Assembly (NCBI RefSeq): GCF_009760905.1
Contig: NZ_VIRW01000003.1
Location: forward strand, 186,001 to 250,000
DNA: 64,000 bases
Direction: 5' to 3'
From: Chitinibacter sp. GC72
Lineage (GTDB): Bacteria > Pseudomonadota > Gammaproteobacteria > Burkholderiales > Chitinibacteraceae
In this document: in pieces, positions 35,386 through 43,323 of the stretch
Layout: each line of letters begins with the position of its first letter
Numbering within the stretch: the stretch's first letter is position 1
Notes under the pieces: generated by a model
The model's input: only the letters and a program-made list of their open reading frames with translations
Database searches by the model: none
What the model was told of the DNA's origin: nothing
Program-made: the position numbers and the translations under genes

Positions 35386-36212
35386 GCCGCATTTCCTTTG
35401 TTCAATTGAAGGACAGGAGTTAAAGATGGGCTCGGCAGCAGGGCTGCTAATTGCTCAGCCTGTTCGCCGTAAAGCTTTTGCCAGTTAATAATTTTGAGTT
35501 CGCCATTGGGCAGCTCGACCAGTGCCGTCAGGCTTTCCACCCAGTCGCCGTCGTTGCAATACATCACGCCGTTGATTTCACGCATTTCAGCTTTGTGAAT
35601 ATGGCCGCAAATCACGCCATCGAGCCCTCGGTTTTTGGCCTCGGCGGCGACGGCTTCTTCAAAGTCGGTGACAAAGTTGACGGCCTTTTTGACTTTGTGT
35701 TTCAGGTATTGCGATAGTGACCAGTAGCCCAGCCCCATGCGGGCGCGGGCGCGGTTGAACCAGTGATTGAGCTTGAGCGTGATGCCATAGGCCCGATCAC
35801 CGACAATTGCCAGCCATTTGGCGCATTGCACCACCGCATCAAACTGATCTCCATGCAGTACCAGATAGCGTTTGCCATTGGCCGTGGTGTGAATCACTTC
35901 GTCTTCGATTTTGATTTCGCCAAACATCAGGCCAATAAACTGACGGGCGGCTTCATCGTGATTGCCGGGGATGAACGTAACCTGCGTGCCTTTGCGTGCT
36001 TTACGCAACACTTTCTGGATTACATCGTTATGGCTCTGGTGCCAGTACCAGTTTCTTTTTAAAGCCCAGCCGTCGATAATGTCGCCGACCAGATACAGAT
36101 GATCACATTCGGTGTGCTTGAGAAAATCCAGCAAATACTCGGCCTGGCAGCCCGAAGTGCCCAGGTGGACATCGGAAATCCAGATGCTGCGAAAGCGTAA
36201 TTCATTAGCCAT
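35382..36212 (-). CDS. Calcineurin-like metallophosphoesterase (LpxH/PlcP family), likely PlcP
   Basis: A 276-residue metallophosphoesterase of COG2908, with motifs ISDVHLGTSGCQAEYL, LVGDIIDGWAL, FIPGNHDEAARQF, VLHGDQFDAVV and CGHIHKAEMREINGVMYCNDGDWVES, all expected metal ligands present. Automated tools usually call it UDP-2,3-diacylglucosamine diphosphatase. The length, the linked glycosyltransferase and the tandem Pho-like sites upstream fit PlcP, the phospholipase that frees phosphate head groups under starvation. I chose the ATG at 36212 (GGAG upstream) over an upstream ATG that would add 28 unlikely residues. Confidence 0.83.
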   Translation of the reverse strand: MANELRFRSIWISDVHLGTSGCQAEYLLDFLKHTECDHLYLVGDIIDGWALKRNWYWHQSHNDVIQKVLRKARKGTQVTFIPGNHDEAARQFIGLMFGEIKIEDEVIHTTANGKRYLVLHGDQFDAVVQCAKWLAIVGDRAYGITLKLNHWFNRARARMGLGYWSLSQYLKHKVKKAVNFVTDFEEAVAAEAKNRGLDGVICGHIHKAEMREINGVMYCNDGDWVESLTALVELPNGELKIINWQKLYGEQAEQLAALLPSPSLTPVLQLNKGNAA

Positions 36213-36256
36213 AATCGCACTCCGTCGAGGGTGTAAAACCATCTTGCCGCTGTCAC

Positions 36257-36296
36257 ATGACAGTAGTGCGACTGAAAAATGAATGAAATATGACAA
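36257..36296 (-). promoter_or_regulatory. Tandem Pho-box-like half-sites upstream of the plcP-like gene
   Basis: Read on the minus strand, four seven-base blocks start every 11 bases, the PhoB spacing. They are TTGTCAT (36290-36296), CATTCAT (36279-36285), CAGTCGC (36268-36274) and CTGTCAT (36257-36263). The last matches the CTGTCAT half-site exactly. The nearest block ends 45 bases before the start codon. The first 18 bases match the E. coli Pho box at about 14 of 18 positions. Confidence 0.72.
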
Positions 36297-36324
36297 CCCT
36301 TGATTTTTAAATGGCGGAACAACA

Positions 36325-36558
36325 ATGGCGATAACGAGTAATCAAAGCAATTCGGGCAATCGTCCGGATTCCCCCTGCATCGCCGTGTGCTCAACTGCGC
36401 TGGGTGATGAGGTTTGTCGCGGCTGCGGGCGCAGCATGCAGGAAGTGGCGATGTGGGTGGCTTTGCCCGCCGAGCATAAAGAAATCATCTGGCAGCGGCT
36501 GGAGCAGCACTGGGCCAGCCGGGGCTTGCCACCACCGTGGCTGGCGCGTGATCGCTAA
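36325..36558 (+). CDS. DUF1289 family small Cys-containing protein
   Basis: A 77-residue protein with the DUF1289 signature SPCIAVCSTALGDEVCRGCGRSMQEVAMWVALPAEHKEIIWQRLEQ. The four cysteines (C-x3-C, C-x2-C) could bind a metal or cluster. Function unknown. It is divergent from the plcP-like gene, and the intervening region holds the Pho-like sites. Confidence 0.9.
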   Translation: MAITSNQSNSGNRPDSPCIAVCSTALGDEVCRGCGRSMQEVAMWVALPAEHKEIIWQRLEQHWASRGLPPPWLARDR

Positions 36559-36588
36559 GGCTTGTTAATGGGGGTTGCGAGTGGCTGA

Positions 36589-37728
36589 TTAATCCTGTTT
36601 GAACGAAATCAGATCACCCAGCACGGTTTGCTCGCTCAGCTTGCGCTGTGCTGATGGTGCGTCGTACAGCACCAGCCATTGCTGCTCTTGGCTTGAGGGC
36701 AGGGCGGTGATGGCTTCGGCGCGATCTTGCCCGACACCATAAGGCAGGCTCAGCATTTCGATCGGGCCGGTCTTCGAGCCAGTTTCCGAGCCTGTTTCCG
36801 AGCCTGTCTCTGGGCCTGTTTCCCACAGCACTTCGCTGGCGCTGGGGTCAACATTGGCCATCGCCTGTGCGGCACCCTGCCAGCGAAACACGCGAATCGC
36901 CCCGTCCAGCGCCATCGTGGGTCCGGCCAGAATAATCAGATCATCGCCCGACCAGTGCAAATCGCGGATGCCTAGCCCGGCCAGATTCAGAAAATGCTTG
37001 CGCAGTTTTTCGTCCGACTGCTCGATGTCATCCAGTCGCAATTCGCCTTTTTGCTCCCTGATGCGAATTTCCAGCAGCCCGGCCCAGCCGCGTAGCACGG
37101 GGCCGCGCAAACCGAGCAAAATCCGCTCGTTGCAAACTGCCAACCCTTCAATATCAAAGCCATTGTCTTTGCCTGGTATGGCCAGATAAGCGCCGTAGTG
37201 GCGATCTTTTTTTAGTAGTTTGCTTAAGTCATTTTCAAGTGTATCGCCGCGTAGCCTAGCTGCAGAGAGTCCTTCAGGCGTATGCTTGCTGAGGGTATTG
37301 CCATCTTTACCCGCAATCACCGGAATGCGCGCCAGCAGGCAGCGATTGCCGTCGCTACTGACCGTGGCTAATCGTTCCAGGTTTTTCTTCTCGCTATAGC
37401 CCGCGCGCGGTGCTTTGCGCTTCAGTCCGTGCGAGCCGACCAGCCAGAGGTAGCCGCCGTGAAAATCCAGCCCTTCAATATCCGCTTCAATGTCAGCAGC
37501 GTCGGGCAGATCCAGATAGTCGCCCAGCGGAAAGTGAATGCCCTGACCAAATCGCAATTGTTCTGCGCCCAGCCGGGGTAGCGCTTGCAGGCGATCAAGG
37601 CCACAGGCTTCGTCGCCAGCGCCCCAGAGTTCATTGCCCACAAAGGCTGCGCCGGACAGATTGGCGTGGACTAGCAATTCTTCGTCAAATTCAAGGCGTA
37701 CTGCGTGAGGCTCAAGCAGGGTTTTCAT
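36589..37728 (-). CDS. DUF3616 family protein
   Basis: A 379-residue protein, family DUF3616, with a beta-propeller-like pattern of short motifs (LSGAAFVGNELWGAGDEACGLDRLQAL, ADIEGLDFHGGYLWLVGSHGLKRK, FDIEGLAVCNERILLGLRGPVLRGWAGLLEI, HWSGDDLIILAGPTMALDGAIRVFRW). No signal peptide; function unknown. Near residue 305 is a low-complexity ETGPETGSETGSETGSKTGP segment encoded by four 12-base tandem units. The preceding gene on this strand (small hypothetical) lies just upstream. Confidence 0.85.
   Translation of the reverse strand: MKTLLEPHAVRLEFDEELLVHANLSGAAFVGNELWGAGDEACGLDRLQALPRLGAEQLRFGQGIHFPLGDYLDLPDAADIEADIEGLDFHGGYLWLVGSHGLKRKAPRAGYSEKKNLERLATVSSDGNRCLLARIPVIAGKDGNTLSKHTPEGLSAARLRGDTLENDLSKLLKKDRHYGAYLAIPGKDNGFDIEGLAVCNERILLGLRGPVLRGWAGLLEIRIREQKGELRLDDIEQSDEKLRKHFLNLAGLGIRDLHWSGDDLIILAGPTMALDGAIRVFRWQGAAQAMANVDPSASEVLWETGPETGSETGSETGSKTGPIEMLSLPYGVGQDRAEAITALPSSQEQQWLVLYDAPSAQRKLSEQTVLGDLISFKQD
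36776..36823. repeat. Four tandem 12-bp repeats inside DUF3616 gene
   Basis: Units GAGCCAGTTTCC, GAGCCTGTTTCC, GAGCCTGTCTCT and GGGCCTGTTTCC in a row. They encode repeated E-T-G-S/P, are in frame, and could expand or shrink without breaking the protein. Confidence 0.9.
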
Positions 37729-37745
37729 GGTGGACTCGGGTTGGT

Positions 37746-37976
37746 TTACGGGTTGGGGATGACTTCCAGATCGCTCATTGGGTGTTCCATGGTGACGTCG
37801 GTTTCGCTGGGGCGGCGGGCAAACCAGCGTACTTTCACTACGGCTTCCTTGGCTCCCAGCGGCACATACACTTCAAGAACACGGCCTTTGCGGCCATCGA
37901 GCAGCCTGCCGGTGGCGGCAGGATAAATTTGCATCCGGTCACGGCGGATTTTAACCGTTTGTTTTTCGCTAATCAT
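37746..37976 (-). CDS. Small basic protein, hypothetical (76 residues)
   Basis: Protein of 76 residues, MISEKQTVKIRRDRMQIYPAATGRLLDGRKGRVLEVYVPLGAKEAVVKVRWFARRPSETDVTMEHPMSDLEVIPNP. A KOW- or SH3-like pattern (GRKGRVLEVYVPLG.....VKVRWFAR) suggests a small beta-barrel. The pieces look like real protein and the gene ends 18 bases before the DUF3616 start on the same strand. I do not recognise a named family; function unknown. Confidence 0.65.
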   Translation of the reverse strand: MISEKQTVKIRRDRMQIYPAATGRLLDGRKGRVLEVYVPLGAKEAVVKVRWFARRPSETDVTMEHPMSDLEVIPNP

Positions 37977-38109
37977 GGCATGTTCTCGGCATGACAGTTT
38001 GTAAACCCATTATTGACTGAAATTACACAAGTCACTGGGCAAAAGTTGCGCCACAACGCAGCCCTGTAAGGTGGGGTGGCGAAGACTGGTTGCATTTTTT
38101 CGGTGCAAG

Positions 38110-38135
38110 AAAAAGCTCGTCAATCATGACGAGCT
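38110..38135 (-). terminator. Intrinsic terminator of ETF-QO gene
   Basis: AGCTCGTC / GACGAGCT stem, loop AATCAT, followed on the minus strand by a T-run. Located about 50 bases past the stop of the ETF-QO gene. Confidence 0.85.
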
Positions 38136-38184
38136 GTAGAGTATATCCCTGTGAGATATATTCAATGAAGTCTACAAGCAGATA

Positions 38185-39825
38185 CTACATGCCTGTATAC
38201 ATGGGGCCGCCGCCGCCTTCGGGGGTGACCCAGCGGATATTCCGGCTTGGGTCTTTAATGTCGCAGGTTTTGCAGTGCAGGCAGTTTTGCGCATTAATCT
38301 GAAAAACCTGATCTTCGCGCCGCGAAAGCATTTCATACACACCCGCCGGGCAGTAGCGGGTTTCCGGGTTGTCATATTCAGCGAAATTGACCGTGAATGC
38401 CTTGCTTTCATCGAGCAATTGCAAATGGCTGGGTTGATCGTGTTCGTGCGAGACATTGGCGAGCATGAGCGAATCGAGTTTGCTGAAAGTCAGAATGCCA
38501 TCCGGTTTGGGGTACTGGATGGGCGTACTGTAGCGGCTTGTTTTCAATGTGGCATGATCAGGGGTTGAGCTACGCAGCGTCCACGGCAGGTTCATGCCGA
38601 AACGAGCCAGCCACAGCTCGGTGCCTGCATACAGAGTACCGGCCCAGGTGCCCAGTTTGGCCAGCGCGGGCTTGATATTGCGTACGCTGTGTAGCTCGGG
38701 CAATACGCCCTTGCTGTCCAGCAGGATTTGGTAATCACTCAACTCATCGTGTTCGCGCCCGGCGCTGATAGCGGTGTTCACCGCCTGCGCCGCCGCCATG
38801 CCCGATAGCATGGCGTTATGCACGCCCTTGATGCGTGGAAAATTCAGCAAGCCCGCCGCACAGCCCATCAATAGGCCGCCGGGGAAAGTCAGCTGTGGCA
38901 ATGATTGCCAGCCGCCCTCGGCAATGGCGCGTGCACCATAGGCAATGCGTTTGCCGCCTTTGAAGAGTGCCCGAATGCTGGGGTGGGTTTTAAAGCGCTG
39001 CAGCTCGTCAAAAGGTGACATGCTCGGGTTGCGGTAATTGAGGTGAACCACATAGCCGACTGCAACCAGATGGTTGGGCAGGTGATAGATAAATGCGCCG
39101 CCTTGTGCATCGTGATCAAGCGGCCAGCCCAGCGCATGCTGAACTTTGCCCAGCTGGTGCTGCTCGGGCGCGACTTGCCAGACTTCTTTAATGCCCAGCC
39201 CGTAGTGCTGCGGATCACTCTGGCCGCGCAGGCCAAAATGCGCTTCCAGCTCGCCGGTGAGTGAGCCACGAGCGCCTTCGCCGATCAGCGTGTATTTGGC
39301 CAGAATTTCAATGCCGCGCGTGTAGTCGCCTTTATGGCTGCCGTCCTTGGCAATGCCCATATCGCCGCTGGCAATGCCGCAGACTGCACCTTGCGCATTG
39401 TATAAAACCTCGCTGGCGGCAAAGCCCGGGTAGATTTCAACGCCGAGCTTTTCTGCCTCTTGCGCCAGAAATGCGCACACTTCGCCCAGACGTACGATGA
39501 AACAGCCCTCGTTCCGTAGCGGTGGTGGCAGCAGGGCATGCGGAAGGCGGTAGCTGGCATCTTCGTCCAGTAGTAGAAATTCATCGGCGCTGACGGGCGT
39601 CGCCAGATGGGGTTGCTGGCTTTGCCAGTCGGGGAGCAATTGATTTAAACCAATAGGGTCTATCACTGCGCCCGACATAATGTGCGCGCCCACCTGCGCG
39701 CCTTTTTCCAGAATGCAGACACTCAATTCGCTATTGAGCTGTTTGAGCCGGATGGCGGCAGACAAACCGGCCGGCCCCGCGCCGACGATGACGACATCGT
39801 ATTGCATTTGATCGCGATTGCTCAT
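38185..39825 (-). CDS. etfD: Electron-transfer flavoprotein:ubiquinone oxidoreductase
   Basis: Membrane-associated FAD/4Fe-4S enzyme passing electrons from reduced ETF to ubiquinone. In 546 residues: an FAD-binding VVIVGAGPAGLSAAIRLKQL at the start, a ubiquinone/membrane segment in the middle (KGVHNAMLSGMAAAQAVNTAI), and the C-terminal cluster motif CLHCKTCDIKDPSRNIRWVTPEGGGGPMY, with the first Cys in YCPAGVYE. It is divergent from etfBA, which encode its electron donor; the 151-base gap is AT-rich and probably holds both promoters. Confidence 0.96.
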   Translation of the reverse strand: MSNRDQMQYDVVIVGAGPAGLSAAIRLKQLNSELSVCILEKGAQVGAHIMSGAVIDPIGLNQLLPDWQSQQPHLATPVSADEFLLLDEDASYRLPHALLPPPLRNEGCFIVRLGEVCAFLAQEAEKLGVEIYPGFAASEVLYNAQGAVCGIASGDMGIAKDGSHKGDYTRGIEILAKYTLIGEGARGSLTGELEAHFGLRGQSDPQHYGLGIKEVWQVAPEQHQLGKVQHALGWPLDHDAQGGAFIYHLPNHLVAVGYVVHLNYRNPSMSPFDELQRFKTHPSIRALFKGGKRIAYGARAIAEGGWQSLPQLTFPGGLLMGCAAGLLNFPRIKGVHNAMLSGMAAAQAVNTAISAGREHDELSDYQILLDSKGVLPELHSVRNIKPALAKLGTWAGTLYAGTELWLARFGMNLPWTLRSSTPDHATLKTSRYSTPIQYPKPDGILTFSKLDSLMLANVSHEHDQPSHLQLLDESKAFTVNFAEYDNPETRYCPAGVYEMLSRREDQVFQINAQNCLHCKTCDIKDPSRNIRWVTPEGGGGPMYTGM

Positions 39826-39976
39826 GATTGATCCTATATAGATAAATTGGATAAATATAATTTAATTAATCTGATTTACAGATATTCTACGCCTATATAG
39901 AATCATTGCAAAGTTTAAACACACTGTGCTGCTGCCGATTACCCCGGCCAGCCCAGAGCAGCCTGAGGGGCGAAAA

Positions 39977-40726
39977 ATGAAAATATTGGTCGGTATTAAA
40001 CGCGTGGTCGATTATCAGGTCACGGTTAGATCCACTGCCGATGGCAAGGGCGTGGAAACTGCGGGCGTCAAAATGAGTATCAACCCTTTTGATGAAAATG
40101 CACTGGAAGCGGCGGTGCGGTTGAAAGAAGCCGGCGTGGCCACTGAAGTGCTGGCAGTGGCCATTGGCAGTGCGGCCAACCAGGATGTGTTGCGTCATGC
40201 GCTGGCGATGGGCGCAGACCGGGCGCTGCTGGTGGAAACCGACGCCGTGGTTCAATCGTTGCAAACGGCCAAAATCTATCGCGCACTGGTTGAGCGCGAA
40301 GCACCACAATTGGTGATGAGCGGCAAGCAGGCGATTGATGATGATGCGGCGGAAACCGCGCAAATGCTCGCCGCCTTGCTCAACTGGCCACAGGCTACTT
40401 TTGCTTCGAATGTGCAGGTTGCCGATGGCAAGGCGACGGTGGTGCGCGAGATTGATGGTGGTCAGGAGACCTTGCTGCTGGCTTTGCCTGCGGTGATTAG
40501 CGCCGATTTGCGCCTGAACGAACCGCGCTTTATCAAATTGCCCGCGCTGATGATGGCCAAGAAAAAACCGCTAGAAACGATTGCGCTGGCCGAGCTGGGC
40601 AATACCGCCGCGCCAAGTCTGACCTTGCTGAATGTGGCCGAGCCGCCAGCGCGCAAAGCCGGACGGATTTTGAATAATGTTGCTGAATTAGTTGCCGCCT
40701 TGCGCGCAGAGAAGGTGCTGCCATGA
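39977..40726 (+). CDS. etfB: Electron-transfer flavoprotein beta subunit
   Basis: Small ETF subunit that binds AMP, 249 residues: MKILVGIKRVVDYQVTVRSTADGKGVETAGVKMSINPFDENALEAAVRLKE, then GKQAIDDDAAETAQMLAALLNWPQATFAS and LPALMMAKKKPLE. I chose the ATG at 39977 because it gives the canonical MKILVGIKRV start after GAGGGG. It overlaps etfA by four bases. Confidence 0.95.
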   Translation: MKILVGIKRVVDYQVTVRSTADGKGVETAGVKMSINPFDENALEAAVRLKEAGVATEVLAVAIGSAANQDVLRHALAMGADRALLVETDAVVQSLQTAKIYRALVEREAPQLVMSGKQAIDDDAAETAQMLAALLNWPQATFASNVQVADGKATVVREIDGGQETLLLALPAVISADLRLNEPRFIKLPALMMAKKKPLETIALAELGNTAAPSLTLLNVAEPPARKAGRILNNVAELVAALRAEKVLP

Positions 40727-41661
40727 GTATTCTTGTGATTGCTGAAATCGATAGCCACGGCATCAAGGCCGCAACGCGGTCTGCCATTACGGCGGCGGGT
40801 CAGCTGGGTGGCGATGTACATTTACTATTGACGGGTAGTGGCCTTGAGGGTATTGCTCTGCAGGCCAAGTCCATCAAGGGCTTGAGCAAAATACTGCTTG
40901 CTGACTCGGCCGAGTACGCGCACGGCATCGCCGAAAACCTGACGCCGCTGCTGGTGAAACTGGCTCCCGGCTACAGTACGGTACTGGCGGCAGCCACGAG
41001 CTTTGGTAAAAACCTGCTACCGCGCGCAGCGGCCTTGCTTGATGCGGCGATGGTGTCGGAAGTGACGCAAATCATCGGCGAGCGCACTTTTGTCCGCCCG
41101 ATTTATGCGGGCAATCTGAACGCGACGGTTGCAGTGCCCCCCGGGCTGGCGCTGATCACCGTTCGCCCGACGGTATTTGAAGCGGCGGCGGAAACAGGTG
41201 GCGATGCGGCTGTGGAGGCAATTGCAGCGACGGGTGAGCTGGGTAAAACGCAATTTATTTCCCGTGAATTGGCCGTGTCAGATCGCCCAGAGCTGGCGAC
41301 GGCGAAAGTGGTGATTTCAGGCGGTCGCTCGCTGGGTAGCAAGGAAATATTCCACGACACCTTAGCGCCACTGGCAGCGCAATTGGGCGCGGCCATCGGC
41401 GCAACGCGTGCGGCGGTGGACAGCGGTATGGCGCCGAACGACGCGCAAGTGGGGCAGACTGGTACGGTGATCGCGCCTGATTTGTATATTGCGTTTGGCG
41501 TCTCGGGTGCCGCGCAGCACGTTGGCGGCATCAAGGATGCCAAAGTGATTGTGGCGGTGAATCATGATGCCGAAGCGCCGATTTTTAAAGTGGCCGATTA
41601 TGGTCTGGTGGCCGATCTGTTTGATGTCGTGCCTGAACTGACTGCCGCCTTAAAGCAATAA
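40723..41661 (+). CDS. etfA: Electron-transfer flavoprotein alpha subunit
   Basis: FAD-binding ETF subunit, 312 residues, with MSILVIAEIDSHGIKAATRSAITAA, the FAD domain VVISGGRSLGSKEIFHDTLAPLAAQLGAAIGATRAAVDSGMAPNDAQVGQTGTVIAPDLYIAFGVSGAAQHVGGIKDAKVIVAVNHDAEAPIF and LFDVVPELTAAL. Translationally coupled to etfB. Together with etfD it accepts electrons from acyl-CoA or amino-acid dehydrogenases. Confidence 0.97.
   Translation: MSILVIAEIDSHGIKAATRSAITAAGQLGGDVHLLLTGSGLEGIALQAKSIKGLSKILLADSAEYAHGIAENLTPLLVKLAPGYSTVLAAATSFGKNLLPRAAALLDAAMVSEVTQIIGERTFVRPIYAGNLNATVAVPPGLALITVRPTVFEAAAETGGDAAVEAIAATGELGKTQFISRELAVSDRPELATAKVVISGGRSLGSKEIFHDTLAPLAAQLGAAIGATRAAVDSGMAPNDAQVGQTGTVIAPDLYIAFGVSGAAQHVGGIKDAKVIVAVNHDAEAPIFKVADYGLVADLFDVVPELTAALKQ
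40848..40896. repeat. 49-bp imperfect palindrome, copy 14 (inside etfA)
   Basis: Left arm GGGTATTGCTC, right arm GAGC....ATACTG; 49 bases. Residues GIALQAKSIKGLSKIL are normal EtfA sequence, and the codon ATA is used in the right arm. Confidence 0.7.
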
Positions 41662-41680
41662 ATCAATCAAGGTAAAAAAA

Positions 41681-42457
41681 ATGTCCAAATTTGCCCATGA
41701 AACTGTCCTGAGTGTGCGTCACTGGAATGACTCGCTATTTAGCTTTACCACCACGCGCGATGAATCGCTGCGCTTTGAAAATGGCCAATTTGTAATGATT
41801 GGTCTGGAAGTCGACGAGAAACCGCTGGTGCGCGCCTACTCGATTGCCAGCGCCAACTACGAAGAAAATCTGGAATTTTTCAGTATTAAAGTGCCCAATG
41901 GTCCGCTGACTTCGCGCCTGCAGCATTTGCAGGAGGGCGATAAATTGCTGGTGAGCCGCAAACCCACCGGTACGCTGGTGCTGTCGGACTTGAAACCGGG
42001 CAAGCATTTGTATTACCTGAGCACGGGAACTGGTCTGGCACCATTCATGAGCCTGATCAAAGACCCGGAAGCCTATGAGCGTTTTGACAAGATCATCCTG
42101 GTGCACGGCGTGCGCACGGTGAGCGAGTTGGCTTATTCACACTATATCGAGCACGATCTGCCAAACAACGAATACTTTGGCGATATGGTCAAAGACAAGC
42201 TGATCTACTACCCAACAGTCACGCGCGAGCCATTCCGCAATATGGGTCGACTGACCGATTTGTTCGAGTCTGGCAAACTGACCGATGACATCGGCCTGCC
42301 CCCGCTAAATCCGGAAACCGACCGCGCAATGTTGTGTGGCAGCCCGGCGATGCTGGAAGACACGTGCAAAATGCTCGACGCACGAGGCTTTCAGGTCTCC
42401 AAACGGATTGGCGAGCCGGGTGATTATGTGATCGAGCGCGCTTTTGTCGAGAAATAG
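41681..42457 (+). CDS. fpr: Ferredoxin/flavodoxin-NADP reductase
   Basis: A 258-residue FAD reductase exchanging electrons between NADPH and ferredoxin or flavodoxin. It has the FAD motif RAYSIASANYEENLEFFSIKV, the NADP motif STGTGLAPFMSLI, a VHGVRTVSELAY block and the C-terminal IERAFVEK typical of the subclass II bacterial enzymes. It follows etfA by 19 bases with AAGG upstream, so may be co-expressed. Confidence 0.95.
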   Translation: MSKFAHETVLSVRHWNDSLFSFTTTRDESLRFENGQFVMIGLEVDEKPLVRAYSIASANYEENLEFFSIKVPNGPLTSRLQHLQEGDKLLVSRKPTGTLVLSDLKPGKHLYYLSTGTGLAPFMSLIKDPEAYERFDKIILVHGVRTVSELAYSHYIEHDLPNNEYFGDMVKDKLIYYPTVTREPFRNMGRLTDLFESGKLTDDIGLPPLNPETDRAMLCGSPAMLEDTCKMLDARGFQVSKRIGEPGDYVIERAFVEK

Positions 42458-42587
42458 ACGCAAGCGTTCTGGTGCCCAAACGCAGCTCTGTTGTACGCTT
42501 GTGCCCACAATGCAATAGAGTTTGCGCTTGCAAGCGGGCATGTCTAGACTTTCATTCTGCGGAATATTTGGGTCGGTGGGGCAAGCA

Positions 42588-42887
42588 ATGCAAACAGAAA
42601 TCAGTTTTGACCAGGGTCGTGGCCGGATTGCGATGGTGGGTAATTTTACTTTTGAATCTCATCGCGAATTCAAACAGGCGACGACAACAGTGCTGGAGCA
42701 CGAAGGTGTGGCCGAGGTCGAGCTCGACTTTGACGCCGTTGAATACATGGATTCGGCTGCATTGGGCATGTTGCTGCTGCTGAACGAGCGCGCCAGTGGC
42801 CGCAAAGTGACCTTGATCAATTGCAAGGGCACGGTGAAGTCGGTGCTCGATATCGCCAATTTTGGCAAGATTTTCGAGATTAGATAA
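42588..42887 (+). CDS. STAS-domain anti-sigma factor antagonist
   Basis: A 99-residue STAS domain: ISFDQGRGRIAMVGNFTFESHREFKQAT, then VAEVELDFDAVEYMDSAALGMLLLLNERASGRKVTLINCKGTVKSVLDIANFGKIFEI. The Ser in MDSAALGML is the usual regulatory phosphorylation site, so a partner kinase/phosphatase module is expected elsewhere. I chose the ATG at 42588 as the domain begins there. A terminator follows. Confidence 0.88.
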   Translation: MQTEISFDQGRGRIAMVGNFTFESHREFKQATTTVLEHEGVAEVELDFDAVEYMDSAALGMLLLLNERASGRKVTLINCKGTVKSVLDIANFGKIFEIR

Positions 42888-42927
42888 GTTAGATTTGCAC
42901 TGTTTATAGGTGCAGTCTATTAAGCAT

Positions 42928-42953
42928 AAAAAACCGGCTTTGGCCGGTTTTTT
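42928..42953 (+). terminator. Intrinsic terminator after STAS gene
   Basis: AAACCGGC / GCCGGTTT stem, loop TTTG, followed by a T-run. Confidence 0.92.
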
Positions 42954-42975
42954 ATTAACCCCGAAGGGACTTCGT

Positions 42976-43320
42976 ATGTTCTTGAGTGTTGGCGTGTACT
43001 TCGTGATATCAGTTCTGCCAACCATTGCTTGGTTCATCCTTTATGCCAAATTACTTCTTGTCTGCTCAAAGGTCAAATACACTTGGCTAAAAACAATGTT
43101 GGCAATCATTCTATGGATCGTGTTTTCTATAGGTTTCGTCACTCCACTGCTTTACGCAATCAAACTTTGGCAAGCTGAGCTTAATGCCTCAAATGAGTTT
43201 CTTTTGCATGGCTGGGTCGCTTTCGCGTATTTATGTTCATTTATGCCCGGTGCGGTCATTTTTCGCTGTTTTTTCTTGCCCCAATTAAAACAACTGGGAT
43301 ATTTTACTTCGCGGCCATGA
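42976..43320 (+). CDS. Small three-span membrane protein, hypothetical
   Basis: A 114-residue protein with hydrophobic segments at about residues 3-26, 36-60 and 73-100 (FLSVGVYFVISVLPTIAWFILYAKLLLV; MLAIILWIVFSIGFVTPLLYAIKLW; HGWVAFAYLCSFMPGAVIF). The gene is AT-richer than its neighbours, which hints at transfer. AGGGA about eight bases before the ATG supports the start. It is convergent with ntrC. I do not recognise the family. Confidence 0.62.
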   Translation: MFLSVGVYFVISVLPTIAWFILYAKLLLVCSKVKYTWLKTMLAIILWIVFSIGFVTPLLYAIKLWQAELNASNEFLLHGWVAFAYLCSFMPGAVIFRCFFLPQLKQLGYFTSRP

Positions 43321-43323
43321 GCG

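Noticed and set aside
35382-36212. lpxH (lipid A synthesis) as the primary call
   Set aside because: Context with a glycosyltransferase and Pho-like sites fits PlcP better; LpxH remains an alternative.
37293-37341. GGGTATTGCC in the DUF3616 gene as another palindrome copy
   Set aside because: No ATAC right arm at 49-50 bases; left as a lone hexamer.
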